This document shows, piece by piece, positions 1 through 8,863 of a DNA stretch of 64,000 nucleotides (its first letter is position 1; every line of letters starts with the position of its first letter). Source of the stretch: Rothia mucilaginosa (GTDB taxonomy: Bacteria > Actinomycetota > Actinomycetes > Actinomycetales > Micrococcaceae); the NCBI RefSeq assembly GCF_001548235.1, contig NZ_AP014938.1:1674001-1738000 (forward strand), written 5' to 3'. The translations under genes were made by a program, and so were the position numbers. The notes beneath the pieces were generated by a model. It searched no databases and was not told where the DNA came from. It was given only the letters and a program-made list of their open reading frames with translations.

Positions 1-32
1 GCGCAGACGAAGTGGCAGAGGTCCTGGCGTGA
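1..32 (+). CDS. C-terminal end of an upstream gene (partial)
   Basis: The third forward frame reads ADEVAEVLA and then stops with TGA at 30-32. The next gene's GTG start at 29 overlaps this stop as GTGA, the usual signature of translational coupling. In haem clusters of this type the preceding gene is often a chlorite-dismutase-like coproheme decarboxylase or a coproporphyrinogen oxidase, but nine residues are too few to tell. Only the reading frame and stop are seen; identity is unknown. Confidence 0.45.
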   Translation, partial: ADEVAEVLA

Positions 33-1483
33 GCCATCAGCCGAACAACGGCGTAACCCTCAACGGCACGCTCCTGCCGGACGATGTGGTACCCAACCGC
101 ACCGACCCGGCGAACACCGCCTCCAACGGCCCCGCCGCGCTCAACGAGCAGACCCTCGGCGACTACCGAAGCGAACGCAGCATCACCCGTGAACGTGCCG
201 AAGAGGCACGCCCCTACGACCTGGTGATTCTCTCCTCCTTCGGCGGCCCCGAGGGGCAGGAGGACGTCATCCCGTTCCTGCGCAACGTAACCGCTGGCCG
301 CGGCATCCCGGACGAGCGCCTCGAAGAGGTCGCCACCCACTACCGCGCCAACGGCGGCGTCTCGCCCATTAACGAGCAGAACCGTGCCCTGCTCGCCGCA
401 CTGCAGCAGGCGCTCGCCGAACGCGGCCCGCACGTCCCGATCACCTGGGCGAACCGCAACTGGAAGCCCTACGTGAAGGACGTGCTCGCCGAAGCCTACG
501 AAAACGGCCACCGCAACGTGCTCGTGCTGGCGACCAGCGCCTACCCCGGCTACTCGAGCTGCCGCCAGTACCGTGAAGACTACGGTGTGGCGATTGAGCA
601 GCTCGGCCTGGAAGGTCGCGTGCACGTGGGTAAGATCCGTCAGTTCTTTGATGTGCCTGGCTTCTCCCGCGCTTTCGCTGACGGGCTGAAGGACGGGCTC
701 GCCACGGTGCGTGAGCAACTCGCCGCACGCGATAGCGGTTCGCCGAACCCGCGCCTGCGGATTATGTTCTGCACCCACTCGGTGCCGACCTCCGCGGCGA
801 ACGAGGCAGGCCCGCGCGGCGTGAACTACGAGGGCGGCTCCGCCTACGTGGAGAAGCACCTGCAGGTTGCCCGCGCCGTGCTTTCGCTGGTTCGCGACGA
901 GGCTCCGGAGCTTCTGCAGAACGTCGAGTGGGAGCTGGTGTACCAGTCCCGTTCCGGCCCGCCGTCCATGCCGTGGCTCGAACCGGACGTCAACGACGCC
1001 CTGGAGGCGCTACCCACCCCCGCCAACCCGTCGGAGGACGGCGAAGCCCCCGTGGAAGGCGTCGTGCTGGTGCCCCTCGGCTTCGTCTCCGACCACATGG
1101 AAGTCAAGTGGGACCTGGACACCGAGGCGCTGGACACCTGCGAGCGCCTGGGCGTGGTCGCTGTGCGCACCCCCACCCCCGGCACGCATCCGGCGTACGT
1201 GGAGTCGCTGCGCCGCCTGATTGAGGAGCGCGTGGAGAACAGTGTTTCAGCCGACCTGCGCCCCGCACGTGAGAGCGTCCTCGCCCCGAGTGCGAGCGGT
1301 CAGTACGGCTGGTTCGACGAGTGCGAACCCGACTGCTGCAAGCCCGGTCGCGGTGCGCCGAAGCCGGTGGTTGCAGAATATGCGCCCGCCGTTTCGGAGG
1401 ACGCCACCTCTGCCGCAACCGCTGCTGAAACCTCTGCCCGCCGCTCCGGTGGCTGCGGCTCCGGCGGATGCTACTCCCACTAA
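29..1483 (+). CDS. cpfC: Coproporphyrin III ferrochelatase
   Basis: Inserts ferrous iron into coproporphyrin III, the penultimate step of the haem route used by Gram-positive bacteria. The 484-residue product has the ferrochelatase core from about residue 63 (YDLVILSSFGGPEG). The metal-site His is at about 250 in CTHSVP and the catalytic Glu at about 358 in VSDHMEVKW. One Cys in GYSSCRQYRED plus a C-terminal CEPDCC cluster fit the [2Fe-2S] ligands known in actinobacterial ferrochelatases. About 60 residues precede the core and a second Cys-containing tail (GGCGSGGC) follows it; both are longer than usual. The GTG start overlaps the upstream stop and no better start is visible. hemC follows after 109 bp. 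The older name hemH also applies. Confidence 0.93.
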   Translation: MSHQPNNGVTLNGTLLPDDVVPNRTDPANTASNGPAALNEQTLGDYRSERSITRERAEEARPYDLVILSSFGGPEGQEDVIPFLRNVTAGRGIPDERLEEVATHYRANGGVSPINEQNRALLAALQQALAERGPHVPITWANRNWKPYVKDVLAEAYENGHRNVLVLATSAYPGYSSCRQYREDYGVAIEQLGLEGRVHVGKIRQFFDVPGFSRAFADGLKDGLATVREQLAARDSGSPNPRLRIMFCTHSVPTSAANEAGPRGVNYEGGSAYVEKHLQVARAVLSLVRDEAPELLQNVEWELVYQSRSGPPSMPWLEPDVNDALEALPTPANPSEDGEAPVEGVVLVPLGFVSDHMEVKWDLDTEALDTCERLGVVAVRTPTPGTHPAYVESLRRLIEERVENSVSADLRPARESVLAPSASGQYGWFDECEPDCCKPGRGAPKPVVAEYAPAVSEDATSAATAAETSARRSGGCGSGGCYSH

Positions 1484-1592
1484 CACCACCCCTGTAGCTC
1501 CGGCTCGCCCCAACACCCCAGACGAGGGTGCGCGGGCGGGTCGGAGCGCACGTGCCTACGGGCTATCACACACATCACTGATAAGGAGAGAT

Positions 1593-2744
1593 ATGAGCCA
1601 TCACGAGTACATCTTGGGCACCCGCGGGTCTGCTCTCGCCCTGACCCAAAGCCGTATCGCTGCTGAAACCGTCACCTCCCTCTACACCGAACACCAGGCA
1701 CACCACGGCGCTGCAGATGCTGACGGCGCCGCAGATGCCGAGGTCGTAGACTTCACCCTGCGCACCGTCAAAACCGAAGGCGACATGCTCACCGGACCCC
1801 TGGCGACCCTCGGCGGCACCGGCGTATTCGCGGCGGCACTGCGCCAGCGTCTGCTCGACGGTGAGAACGCCTCCGAAGAAAACCGCGTGGACATGGCAGT
1901 ACACTCCCTCAAGGACCTGCCCTCTGCACCCTGCCCCGGCCTGGTCATTGCCGCAACCCTCAAACGTGAAGACCCCCGCGACGCCCTCGTAGCACGCGAC
2001 GGCCTGACCCTCGACACCCTGCCCACCGGCTCCCGCGTGGGCACTGGCTCACCCCGCCGCGCCGCCCAGCTACGTGCACTGCGCCCCGACCTTGAAATCG
2101 TGGACATTCGCGGTAACGTGGGCACCCGCATCGGCCGCGTGAAGGGTCTTGAAGAGCACGCCGGCAAACAGGTCGTGCTCCGCCAGAACACCGAAACTTC
2201 CGAACGAGCCGACCACGGTGTAGGCACCGAACGCAGCGGTGACTGCGACGCCGTGGTGCTCGCAGTCTCCGGGCTCAAGCGCCTGGGCAAGGAAGAACTC
2301 ATCACCGAGTACATGGACCCCACCCGCATGCTGCCCGCCCCCGGCCAGGGTGCGCTCGCCCTGGAAGTGCGTGAAAGCGAGTTTGAGAACCCGGACCCCG
2401 CCGCGCTCACCGACCCCGAGATGGCACGCCCGGTCCGTGCCCTGGGTCGTGCTCTGCTCGCCGCAAACCACTACGAAACCCGCCTCGCCGTCAGCGCCGA
2501 ACGTGCCCTGCTACGCCGCCTCGAAGCCGGATGCGCCGCCCCCATCGGCGCCTACGCGCAGGTGGTTGAGGGCGACCTGGTGCTCAACGTTGTGGTGGCA
2601 TCCCCGGACGGCACCGACATGCTGCGCCACACCTCGGCAACCGCCGAACTGGATGTGCCCGGCGCCGAACGCCTGGGCGTGCGTGTAGCAGAAGACCTGC
2701 TGCAGATGGGCGCCGCCGCACTGGCCGGATTGGATTTGAAGTAG
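1593..2744 (+). CDS. hemC: Hydroxymethylbilane synthase (porphobilinogen deaminase)
   Basis: Polymerises four porphobilinogens into hydroxymethylbilane in the cytoplasm. The 383-residue protein opens with EYILGTRGSALALTQS, the family N-terminus. The cofactor-anchoring Cys is at about residue 314 in EAGCAAPIGAY. The open frame extends upstream to 1221, but the homology begins at the ATG at 1593, which has an AAGGAG ribosome site a few bases upstream; the upstream part only shadows the cpfC tail. An insertion rich in Ala, Asp and His (about residues 30-45) and another near DHGVGTERSGD lengthen it slightly. hemD starts 5 bp after the stop, so the two are probably co-translated. Confidence 0.95.
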   Translation: MSHHEYILGTRGSALALTQSRIAAETVTSLYTEHQAHHGAADADGAADAEVVDFTLRTVKTEGDMLTGPLATLGGTGVFAAALRQRLLDGENASEENRVDMAVHSLKDLPSAPCPGLVIAATLKREDPRDALVARDGLTLDTLPTGSRVGTGSPRRAAQLRALRPDLEIVDIRGNVGTRIGRVKGLEEHAGKQVVLRQNTETSERADHGVGTERSGDCDAVVLAVSGLKRLGKEELITEYMDPTRMLPAPGQGALALEVRESEFENPDPAALTDPEMARPVRALGRALLAANHYETRLAVSAERALLRRLEAGCAAPIGAYAQVVEGDLVLNVVVASPDGTDMLRHTSATAELDVPGAERLGVRVAEDLLQMGAAALAGLDLK

Positions 2745-2749
2745 GCATC

Positions 2750-3640
2750 ATGTCTGCCTCGTGTTCTGAATCCCCACAGGCTGAATCCCCGCGCACGGTT
2801 CTGCTGACCCGCTCCGCCATCCAGGGCGCTGCCTTTGCCCGCGCCCTCGCCGAGGAATGCGCACAGAATGGGTTGGGGGAGTGCCGGGTACTCTTCGCCC
2901 CACTACAGCAGGCACGCACCGTCGAGCCGGGCGAAGACCACACCGCCGCGCTGGAAGCGCTCGCCTCCGGTCAGTACGCGTGGGTGAGCTTCACGAGCGC
3001 CAACACGGTTCGCGCCTGCGCTGAGCTGTGGGGTGACGACTTCGCCCGCGCCTGCGCGAGTGGGGGAGTGCGCATCGCCTGCGTGGGTGCGGCAACCGCC
3101 TGCGCCGTGCACACCCAGCTGGGGCTGGGCACGGATTTTCAGCCGCAGGTGCAGAGCGCCGCCGGTATGCTCGCGGAGTTCGAACAGCCTGTAGCCGGTG
3201 CCGCCGCCGTGCTGGTTCTGGAAGGCTCCAACGCCCGCCCGACCCTGCGCGAAGGCCTCAAAAACCTGGGCTGGGACAGCCGCCGCTGCGTGCTCTACGA
3301 CATGGTGCCCGCCGAGCAGGTGGCGCCCGGCGAGCTGAGCCTCAGCGCCGCCCGCGCGCTCGTGCAGGGGAACACCATAGATGCACCCGCGCCGGAAAGC
3401 CCCGCGCCGGATGTGCTGGTGGTGACCGCCCCCTCCCGCCTGCACGCCCTGCTGGACGGCGCACCCGCGCTAGCGCCCGAATCGGTGCCGCCCGAGCCCG
3501 TGCCGCCTGAATCGGTGCCGCCGGTGGTGGCGATTGGGGCGAGTACCGCCTCCGCATGCCGCGCCCTGAACCTGCGTTATGTGCAGGCCGATTCGCCCTC
3601 CCCGCAGGATTTGGCGCGCGCCGCCGTATCCCTGATTTAG
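2750..3640 (+). CDS. hemD: Uroporphyrinogen-III synthase
   Basis: Cyclises hydroxymethylbilane with inversion of ring D. The 296-residue protein has the weakly conserved HemD pattern: N-terminal VLLTRSAIQG, WVSFTSANTVRA, IACVGAATACAV, VLVLEGSNARPTL, and VLVVTAPSRLHALL with VVAIGASTASACRALNL towards the C-terminus. A short proline/glutamate repeat (about residues 243-260) sits in a loop of the second half. It starts 5 bp after hemC, and hemB follows after a 56-bp gap. HemD sequences vary widely, so the assignment rests on motif order and on position between hemC and hemB. Confidence 0.9.
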   Translation: MSASCSESPQAESPRTVLLTRSAIQGAAFARALAEECAQNGLGECRVLFAPLQQARTVEPGEDHTAALEALASGQYAWVSFTSANTVRACAELWGDDFARACASGGVRIACVGAATACAVHTQLGLGTDFQPQVQSAAGMLAEFEQPVAGAAAVLVLEGSNARPTLREGLKNLGWDSRRCVLYDMVPAEQVAPGELSLSAARALVQGNTIDAPAPESPAPDVLVVTAPSRLHALLDGAPALAPESVPPEPVPPESVPPVVAIGASTASACRALNLRYVQADSPSPQDLARAAVSLI

Positions 3641-3696
3641 GCGCATCCTTCATCTAAGATTTCACATTATTTCGAAAGAACTTTTCAGGAGAGATC

Positions 3697-4698
3697 ATGA
3701 ACCTCACCCGCCGCCCGCGCCGCCTGCGCACCACCGCAGCCATGCGCTCCCTCGTCGCTGAGACCACTCTGCGCCCCGCGCAGCTGATTCAGGTGTTCTT
3801 CGTTCGCGACGGCATCGACGAACCGCAGCCGATTCGTTCGATGCCCGGTCAGTACCAGCACACCCTGGAGAGCATCATCCCCGCCGTGCGTGAGGCGTAC
3901 GAGGCGGGCATCCGCTGCATTGACCTGTTCGGTATTCCCCGCGATGAGGATAAGGACGAGGTCGGCTCGACCGCCTGGGATCCGCAGGGCATCCTGAACC
4001 GTGCGATTGCGGTGTGCCGTGAGGAGTTTGGCGATGACCTGGTGGTTATGGCTGATACCTGCCTGGATGAGTTCACGAGCCACGGCCACTGCGGTGTGCT
4101 GGTTGATAACGGCCACGGTACGCCCGTGGTGGATAATGACGAGACTGTGGAGCTGTACTGCAAGATGGCGGTTTCGCAGGCGCGTGCGGGTGCGCACACC
4201 GTTTCGCCCTCGGGCATGATGGACGGCCAGATTGCGGCGATGCGCGCAGCCCTGGACGAGGCTGGCTTTGAGGATGTGTCGATTCTGGCGTATTCGGCGA
4301 AGTACGCTTCGGCGTTCTTTGGCCCGTTCCGTGACGCGGTGGAGTCCAGCTTCACGGGTGACCGTAAGACGTATCAGCAGGATCCGGCGAACCGCCGCGA
4401 GTCGCTGCTGGAGGTGCGCGCTGACCTGGAGGAGGGCGCGGATATGGTGATGGTGAAGCCTGCCGGCAGCTACCTGGATATTGTGCGCGAGGTGGCGGAG
4501 TTTTCGCCGGTGCCGGTGGCGGCGTATCAGGTGTCGGGCGAGTACGCGATGATTGAGGCGGCTGCGGCGAACGGCTGGATTGACCGTAAGGCTGTGGTGT
4601 TGGAGTCGCTGCGTTCGATTCACCGCGCCGGTGCGGACGTTATTCTGACCTATTACGGTACGGAGGCGGCAGGCTGGCTCCGCGAGCTGGACGCATAA
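3697..4698 (+). CDS. hemB: Delta-aminolevulinic acid dehydratase (porphobilinogen synthase)
   Basis: Condenses two 5-aminolevulinate molecules to porphobilinogen. The 333-residue protein carries both Schiff-base lysines: K202 in YSAKYASAFF and K254 in MVMVKPAGSY, plus the SPSGMMDGQ motif. The metal segment reads TCLDEFTSHGHCG: C122 and C132 are present, but the middle zinc Cys of the classical C-x-C...C set is Asp124, a mixture of the zinc-type and Asp-type sites. The ATG has a good AGGAGA ribosome site (3687-3693). A strong hairpin follows the stop. Confidence 0.95.
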   Translation: MNLTRRPRRLRTTAAMRSLVAETTLRPAQLIQVFFVRDGIDEPQPIRSMPGQYQHTLESIIPAVREAYEAGIRCIDLFGIPRDEDKDEVGSTAWDPQGILNRAIAVCREEFGDDLVVMADTCLDEFTSHGHCGVLVDNGHGTPVVDNDETVELYCKMAVSQARAGAHTVSPSGMMDGQIAAMRAALDEAGFEDVSILAYSAKYASAFFGPFRDAVESSFTGDRKTYQQDPANRRESLLEVRADLEEGADMVMVKPAGSYLDIVREVAEFSPVPVAAYQVSGEYAMIEAAAANGWIDRKAVVLESLRSIHRAGADVILTYYGTEAAGWLRELDA

Positions 4699-4718
4699 CC
4701 CCCTCCCACTTTTAATGC

Positions 4719-4758
4719 CGAGAAGCCACATGCTGTTCGTACAGCATGTGGCTTCTCG
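4719..4758. terminator. Bidirectional hairpin terminator after hemB
   Basis: Perfect 18-bp arms (4719-4736 and 4741-4758) with a TCGT loop, followed on + by GTTTTATT. It lies between the convergent hemB (+) and membrane paralogue 1 (-), so it can serve both. The outer 13 bases, GAGAAGCCACATG, recur in the hairpin at 5996-6060 behind the second paralogue. Confidence 0.85.
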
Positions 4759-4763
4759 CCGTT

Positions 4764-5936
4764 TTATTCTTGTTCTTCGCTGACTGGCTTGTACCCGAGG
4801 GAGGTGCACACAACGTTGCCGTTGGTGAAGTATTCTGCGAGTTTCTCCCGGTCGGCGGGGGAGCGCAGGTCTGCCCAGCGTTCCTGCTCAAGGTAGAACG
4901 CAATCTGGGAGGTCAGGCAGACGACCCGCTCATCGTGCACCGCCACAATGTGCCTGCGCAGCCACGGCATGCGCTGAGCGAGGTTCGGCGGGATCTTGGA
5001 CGGCACCTTGATCTCTATCTGCCATTGCGACGGTTCGTAGAAGGTCGGTTTGATCTGTTCGGGGTTCTTCGGGAAGACGCAGAACTCTTCAATGTCGGGG
5101 TAACTGTACTTCTTCGCGGGCAGGAAAAGCCGCCCGACGTAGAACGAATCGGGGTTAAACAGCAAGTAGACCTTCAAATAATGCCAACGCAACGCTAGCG
5201 CCGCTGCGGCTGTAACCGCCAGCATAATTGAGGCACCACCGATAGGCATTGGCGGGGTGTACAAAAGCGTCCAGCCTACCAGCGAGTAGAAGAAAACGAT
5301 GAGAGCCACAACCAACACAAAGTGGGTTTCAACGTAGAAATCATTCTTTGCTCGAACCGGTTTAGCTTGAGGATGAGCCCCATTCGGCACAGCAAAAATG
5401 TTTAGACGCATCAATGCTGCGCTATAGATTTGAGGCAATCCGGCTGTGACGTCATCCGTATCGATGCTGCGGGCTTTGCGCCAGGTGCGGCGCCCCGAAC
5501 GTGCACCCACGAACACCATGTAGAACGGCAACAACAGCGCCGGTAGCAGAATGCCATTATGGGCAATATCTGTGTACAGACGAAAGATGGATCGTGCGAC
5601 AAGGCATGCCCACACATACATGAGCACGTGGAACCACGCCTCAATCGAGGAGATACCGTATACGCTATCGATTTCTTTGCGGGCGCGGGTGAGGTTAGAG
5701 CGCAGTTTATGTTTTGGTAGCGGGTTACCCTCCAGGGAGCGACGTTCGGCATACCTCATTGCATTGTTGACGGGAGAGCCGTAACGGGCGATGTAGAGCT
5801 CTTTTGCTTTCTCCGTGGTGATGGTTGCCGGATGGGTGATAGCGGGCACTACGCATAACCCTATGTAAACGATAAAGGCGATGAGCCATATGTAGCGTAC
5901 TGGCTCTAGGGGCATCCCCAAAGCGCTTAGCTCCAT
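4764..5936 (-). CDS. Membrane protein of unknown function, paralogue 1
   Basis: 390 residues; I do not recognise the family. It is clearly a paralogue of the next gene upstream on this strand. Both open M-(E/D)-LSALG-P and contain hydrophobic segments near residues 14-34, 105-160 and 210-262 (about five membrane spans). A soluble C-terminal part follows, with FNPDSF, GRL-LPAK, PKNP, SQW and E-I strands and a final QIAF--EQ-RWA---SPADREKL-(A/E)YF block. The alternating strands and closing helix suggest a PH-like cytoplasmic domain; this is inference. The ATG has a GAGGA ribosome site. Its GC content looks lower than that of paralogue 2 and of the neighbouring hem genes. Probably transcribed with hemL and paralogue 2. 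Confidence 0.75.
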   Translation of the reverse strand: MELSALGMPLEPVRYIWLIAFIVYIGLCVVPAITHPATITTEKAKELYIARYGSPVNNAMRYAERRSLEGNPLPKHKLRSNLTRARKEIDSVYGISSIEAWFHVLMYVWACLVARSIFRLYTDIAHNGILLPALLLPFYMVFVGARSGRRTWRKARSIDTDDVTAGLPQIYSAALMRLNIFAVPNGAHPQAKPVRAKNDFYVETHFVLVVALIVFFYSLVGWTLLYTPPMPIGGASIMLAVTAAAALALRWHYLKVYLLFNPDSFYVGRLFLPAKKYSYPDIEEFCVFPKNPEQIKPTFYEPSQWQIEIKVPSKIPPNLAQRMPWLRRHIVAVHDERVVCLTSQIAFYLEQERWADLRSPADREKLAEYFTNGNVVCTSLGYKPVSEEQE

Positions 5937-5995
5937 GAATTGTCCTCTCTACGTTGTCGGTGATGGTGTGTTCGTGATGGTGTGTCTACGGTGCT

Positions 5996-6060
5996 GAGAA
6001 GCCACATGTGTTTCGAAAAGCAACATAAAACGTGGCTTCTCGAAACACATGTGGCTTCTC
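5996..6060. terminator. Long hairpin between the two membrane paralogues
   Basis: Perfect 21-bp arms (5996-6016 and 6040-6060) around a 23-base loop. The loop holds a third copy of GTGGCTTCT, so an alternative shorter pairing is possible. It sits downstream of paralogue 2 on -, exactly where the 4719-4758 hairpin sits relative to paralogue 1, and shares the outer GAGAAGCCACATG. This implies that gene and terminator were duplicated together. Confidence 0.75.
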
Positions 6061-6091
6061 GCGGTATAAGAGCGGTATGTAGGCTGCAGGT

Positions 6092-7273
6092 TTACTTGTA
6101 CTGCGCCTTCTGGAAGGACGCGCGGCGTGCCGCCTCCTCCGCATGCTTACCGGCAGGCTTGTAACCCATGGTCGTGCAGATAACTCGGCCGTCCACGAAG
6201 TACTTCGCCAACATTTCACGGTCCGCCGGCGAGTCCAGCTGCGCCCAGCGTCCCTGCTCAATGTTGAACGCAATCTGCGCCACCAAACAATCAATCTGGT
6301 GATCATTCAGCGAATAGTTGTGCTTGCGGCCGCCCGGAAGCAGAATCTCCAGCCTCCACTGGCTCGCATCCTTCGGGTTCAGATTAATCGCGTCCGGGTT
6401 CTTCGGGTACACGCGGAACGCGCGAACATCCGAGTAGGGGCGGGACTTCGCCGGAAGGAGCAGACGCCCAGCCTGGAACGAATCCGGGTTGAACAGCACG
6501 TAATCGCGGTTATACATCAGCAACATAATCATCAGCGGAATGTACGCCGCCGCCAAGAACCAAGAAGCATGACCGATATAAATCGCTTCCCAATCCTCGT
6601 CGATGCTCCAGCCCGCCAGCGAAGTCAGGAAGACCGCGGCGAGCAGGAACGCAATGCCGTTGAGTACCCAGTAGACGGTGCGGTCGTCACGAATCGGCTC
6701 CACACCCGGCACGGTGCTACGCACACGGAACGGGGCGCTCAGCTTACCCAGCGTCGCCGAGTAGATGCGCGGCATGCCCAGCGCACGGTCGTTTTCACTG
6801 TAGCCGCGCGCGGTACGCCAGTGACGGCGACCAAAGCGCGCACCCAGGTACACCATGAGGAACGGCAGAAGCAGCGCCGGCAGCACAACGCCGTCGTACA
6901 CGATATCCCAGTACAGGGTGAAAATTGAGACCGCCACAATCCAGCCCCACAGGTACATGACCACGTGGAACCAGCCGCTAAACACGCCGGCGCCCTCAAT
7001 GGAATCCAGCTTCTTCTTCGCCTTCTTCGTGGCGCTACCCTTGCGGGAGGAGCTCAGCGGCGCACCCATCGCGGTGCGTTCCGCGGTGGCGCGGCGCGCC
7101 TCATCAACGGGCGAGCCGGACACCTCAAGGTACAGTTCGGCAGCCTTCTCCTTCTTGATGGGCACCGGGTAGGCGATATCCACCAGCAGGCACAAGCCCA
7201 CGTACACCATGAAGGCAATCAGCCACACGTCGCGTAGCTGCTCCATGGGCAGTCCCAGAGCGCTCAAATCCAT
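6092..7273 (-). CDS. Membrane protein of unknown function, paralogue 2
   Basis: 393 residues, paralogous over its whole length to the neighbouring 390-residue protein: same membrane spans, same FNPDSF/GRLLLPAK/PKNP/SQW landmarks and same C-terminal SPADREMLAKYF and CTTMGYKP. A basic loop near residues 75-90 (SSRKGSATKKAKKK) follows the first span. The ATG is preceded by AGGAGGTGA, a near-perfect ribosome site. It begins 31 bp after the hemL stop on the same strand, so it is almost certainly co-transcribed with hemL. Function unknown; placement suggests a link to haem or envelope metabolism, but nothing in the protein shows this. Confidence 0.78.
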   Translation of the reverse strand: MDLSALGLPMEQLRDVWLIAFMVYVGLCLLVDIAYPVPIKKEKAAELYLEVSGSPVDEARRATAERTAMGAPLSSSRKGSATKKAKKKLDSIEGAGVFSGWFHVVMYLWGWIVAVSIFTLYWDIVYDGVVLPALLLPFLMVYLGARFGRRHWRTARGYSENDRALGMPRIYSATLGKLSAPFRVRSTVPGVEPIRDDRTVYWVLNGIAFLLAAVFLTSLAGWSIDEDWEAIYIGHASWFLAAAYIPLMIMLLMYNRDYVLFNPDSFQAGRLLLPAKSRPYSDVRAFRVYPKNPDAINLNPKDASQWRLEILLPGGRKHNYSLNDHQIDCLVAQIAFNIEQGRWAQLDSPADREMLAKYFVDGRVICTTMGYKPAGKHAEEAARRASFQKAQYK

Positions 7274-7304
7274 GAGCCGCTCACCTCCTTACTTCTCCCG
7301 GACT

Positions 7305-8654
7305 CTACGCGGAGGCAGCCGTGGCGGCTGCAGCCGGAAGAGCCGAGATGATACGGTCCATCGCCTCATCGTCGTGGGCGGCAGAAACGAACCACGCCTC
7401 GAATGCGCTCGGCGGCAGGTACACGCCGGATTCGAGCATGGAGTGGAAGAACGCGTTGTAGCGGCTGGTTGCCGAGGCCTTGATGTCGGCGTAGTTGTGC
7501 ACGCCCGCCTCGGAGGTACCAAACGCCACCGAGAAGAGGTTACAGGCGCTCTGGATGGAGTGGTCCACACCGGCGGCGTTGAACGCCTCGGTCAGAGCCT
7601 GCTGCAGCTGGGCGCTGCGCGAATCCAGGTGCGCATAGACGGCGGCATCAGCCAGGGTCAGGGTCGTAATACCCGCCGCGACGGACAGCGGGTTACCGGA
7701 GAGGGTACCAGCCTGGTAGACGGGGCCGACCGGCGCCAGGTGCTCCATGACCTCACGCTTACCGGCCAGCGCCGCGATGGGCATACCGCCACCAATGACC
7801 TTGCCGAACGTGAAAATATCGGGAACCCAGCCGCCATCCTCGGGAGCAGCGTAACCCCAGTAACCAGCCGAAGACACACGGAAACCGGTCAGCACCTCAT
7901 CAAAAATGACGAGCGCACCGTTCGCGTGAGCAATCTCGTGCAGGCCACGGTTGAAACCGGGCTCGGGGGTCACCACACCCATGTTGCATGGCGCCGCCTC
8001 AGTAATAATTGCGGCAATCTGACCCTCATGGTTCGCGAACGCCTCACGCACAGCGTCCAGGTCGTTATAGGGCAGAACAATGGTCTCAGCGGCGGTTGCG
8101 GCAGTCACGCCAGCAGAACCCGGCAGCGCCAGGGTCGCCACACCCGAACCAGCCTCGGAAAGCAGCGCATCCACGTGACCGTGGTAGCAGCCCGCGAACT
8201 TAATAATCTTGTCGCGACCGGTCACACCACGCGCCAGACGGATTGCAGTCATGGTCGCCTCAGTACCGGTGGACACCATACGCACCTGATCAATCGCACC
8301 GGGAATCGCCGCGTTAATACGGTTGACCACCAGCTCAGCCAGCTCAGCCTCCGGCGCGCTCGCCGCACCAAAGGACAGGCCGCGCTCAGCCGCCTGCTGA
8401 ACCGCCTCAACCACCTGCGGATGCGCGTGACCCAGAATCGACGGGCCCCACGAGCAGACCAGGTCAACGTACTCGTTGCCGTCCGCATCGTACAGGTACG
8501 CGCCCTTAGCCTTCGCCGCAAACGCAGGGGTGCCGCCCACAGAATTGAAAGCACGCACCGGGGAATTCACGCCGCCGGGAATCACCGCGCGAGAACGCTC
8601 AAACAGCTTCTCGCTGGCTTCGTGGTGCAGCGGGTGGGTAGAGGAAGGAGTCAT
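7305..8654 (-). CDS. hemL: Glutamate-1-semialdehyde 2,1-aminomutase
   Basis: PLP enzyme making 5-aminolevulinate from glutamate-1-semialdehyde, the entry to tetrapyrroles. Landmarks: [17 protein letters not shown] at the N-terminus, [47 protein letters not shown] and the PLP lysine in [13 protein letters not shown] chose the ATG at 8654, about 449 residues, because GAAAGG lies about 10 bases upstream. A TTG six codons earlier (8672) is also in frame. It is transcribed away from the ThrE-like gene and towards the two membrane paralogues, opposite to hemCDB. Confidence 0.94.
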   Translation of the reverse strand: MTPSSTHPLHHEASEKLFERSRAVIPGGVNSPVRAFNSVGGTPAFAAKAKGAYLYDADGNEYVDLVCSWGPSILGHAHPQVVEAVQQAAERGLSFGAASAPEAELAELVVNRINAAIPGAIDQVRMVSTGTEATMTAIRLARGVTGRDKIIKFAGCYHGHVDALLSEAGSGVATLALPGSAGVTAATAAETIVLPYNDLDAVREAFANHEGQIAAIITEAAPCNMGVVTPEPGFNRGLHEIAHANGALVIFDEVLTGFRVSSAGYWGYAAPEDGGWVPDIFTFGKVIGGGMPIAALAGKREVMEHLAPVGPVYQAGTLSGNPLSVAAGITTLTLADAAVYAHLDSRSAQLQQALTEAFNAAGVDHSIQSACNLFSVAFGTSEAGVHNYADIKASATSRYNAFFHSMLESGVYLPPSAFEAWFVSAAHDDEAMDRIISALPAAAATAASA

Positions 8655-8863
8655 CGTATCGGTGCCTTTCAACAGAGACGGCGAACTAAAGAATTACAGG
8701 GGACGATGCGCACCAGGCAACGGAGCCTGCACGCTATGAGCGTCCCGTACCTAACCATCATAGGCGCTACAGATGAACCGCAGGTGACAAGCACCTGAAC
8801 GTACCGAAAGGTGACGATAAAACACAACAGACAAGTTAGGTAACAGAAAGAAGAATAAGGCGG

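Noticed and set aside
1221..1592. Upstream extension of the hemC frame by 124 codons
   Set aside because: It overlaps the cpfC tail, has no HMBS homology, and the ATG at 1593 has a good ribosome site.
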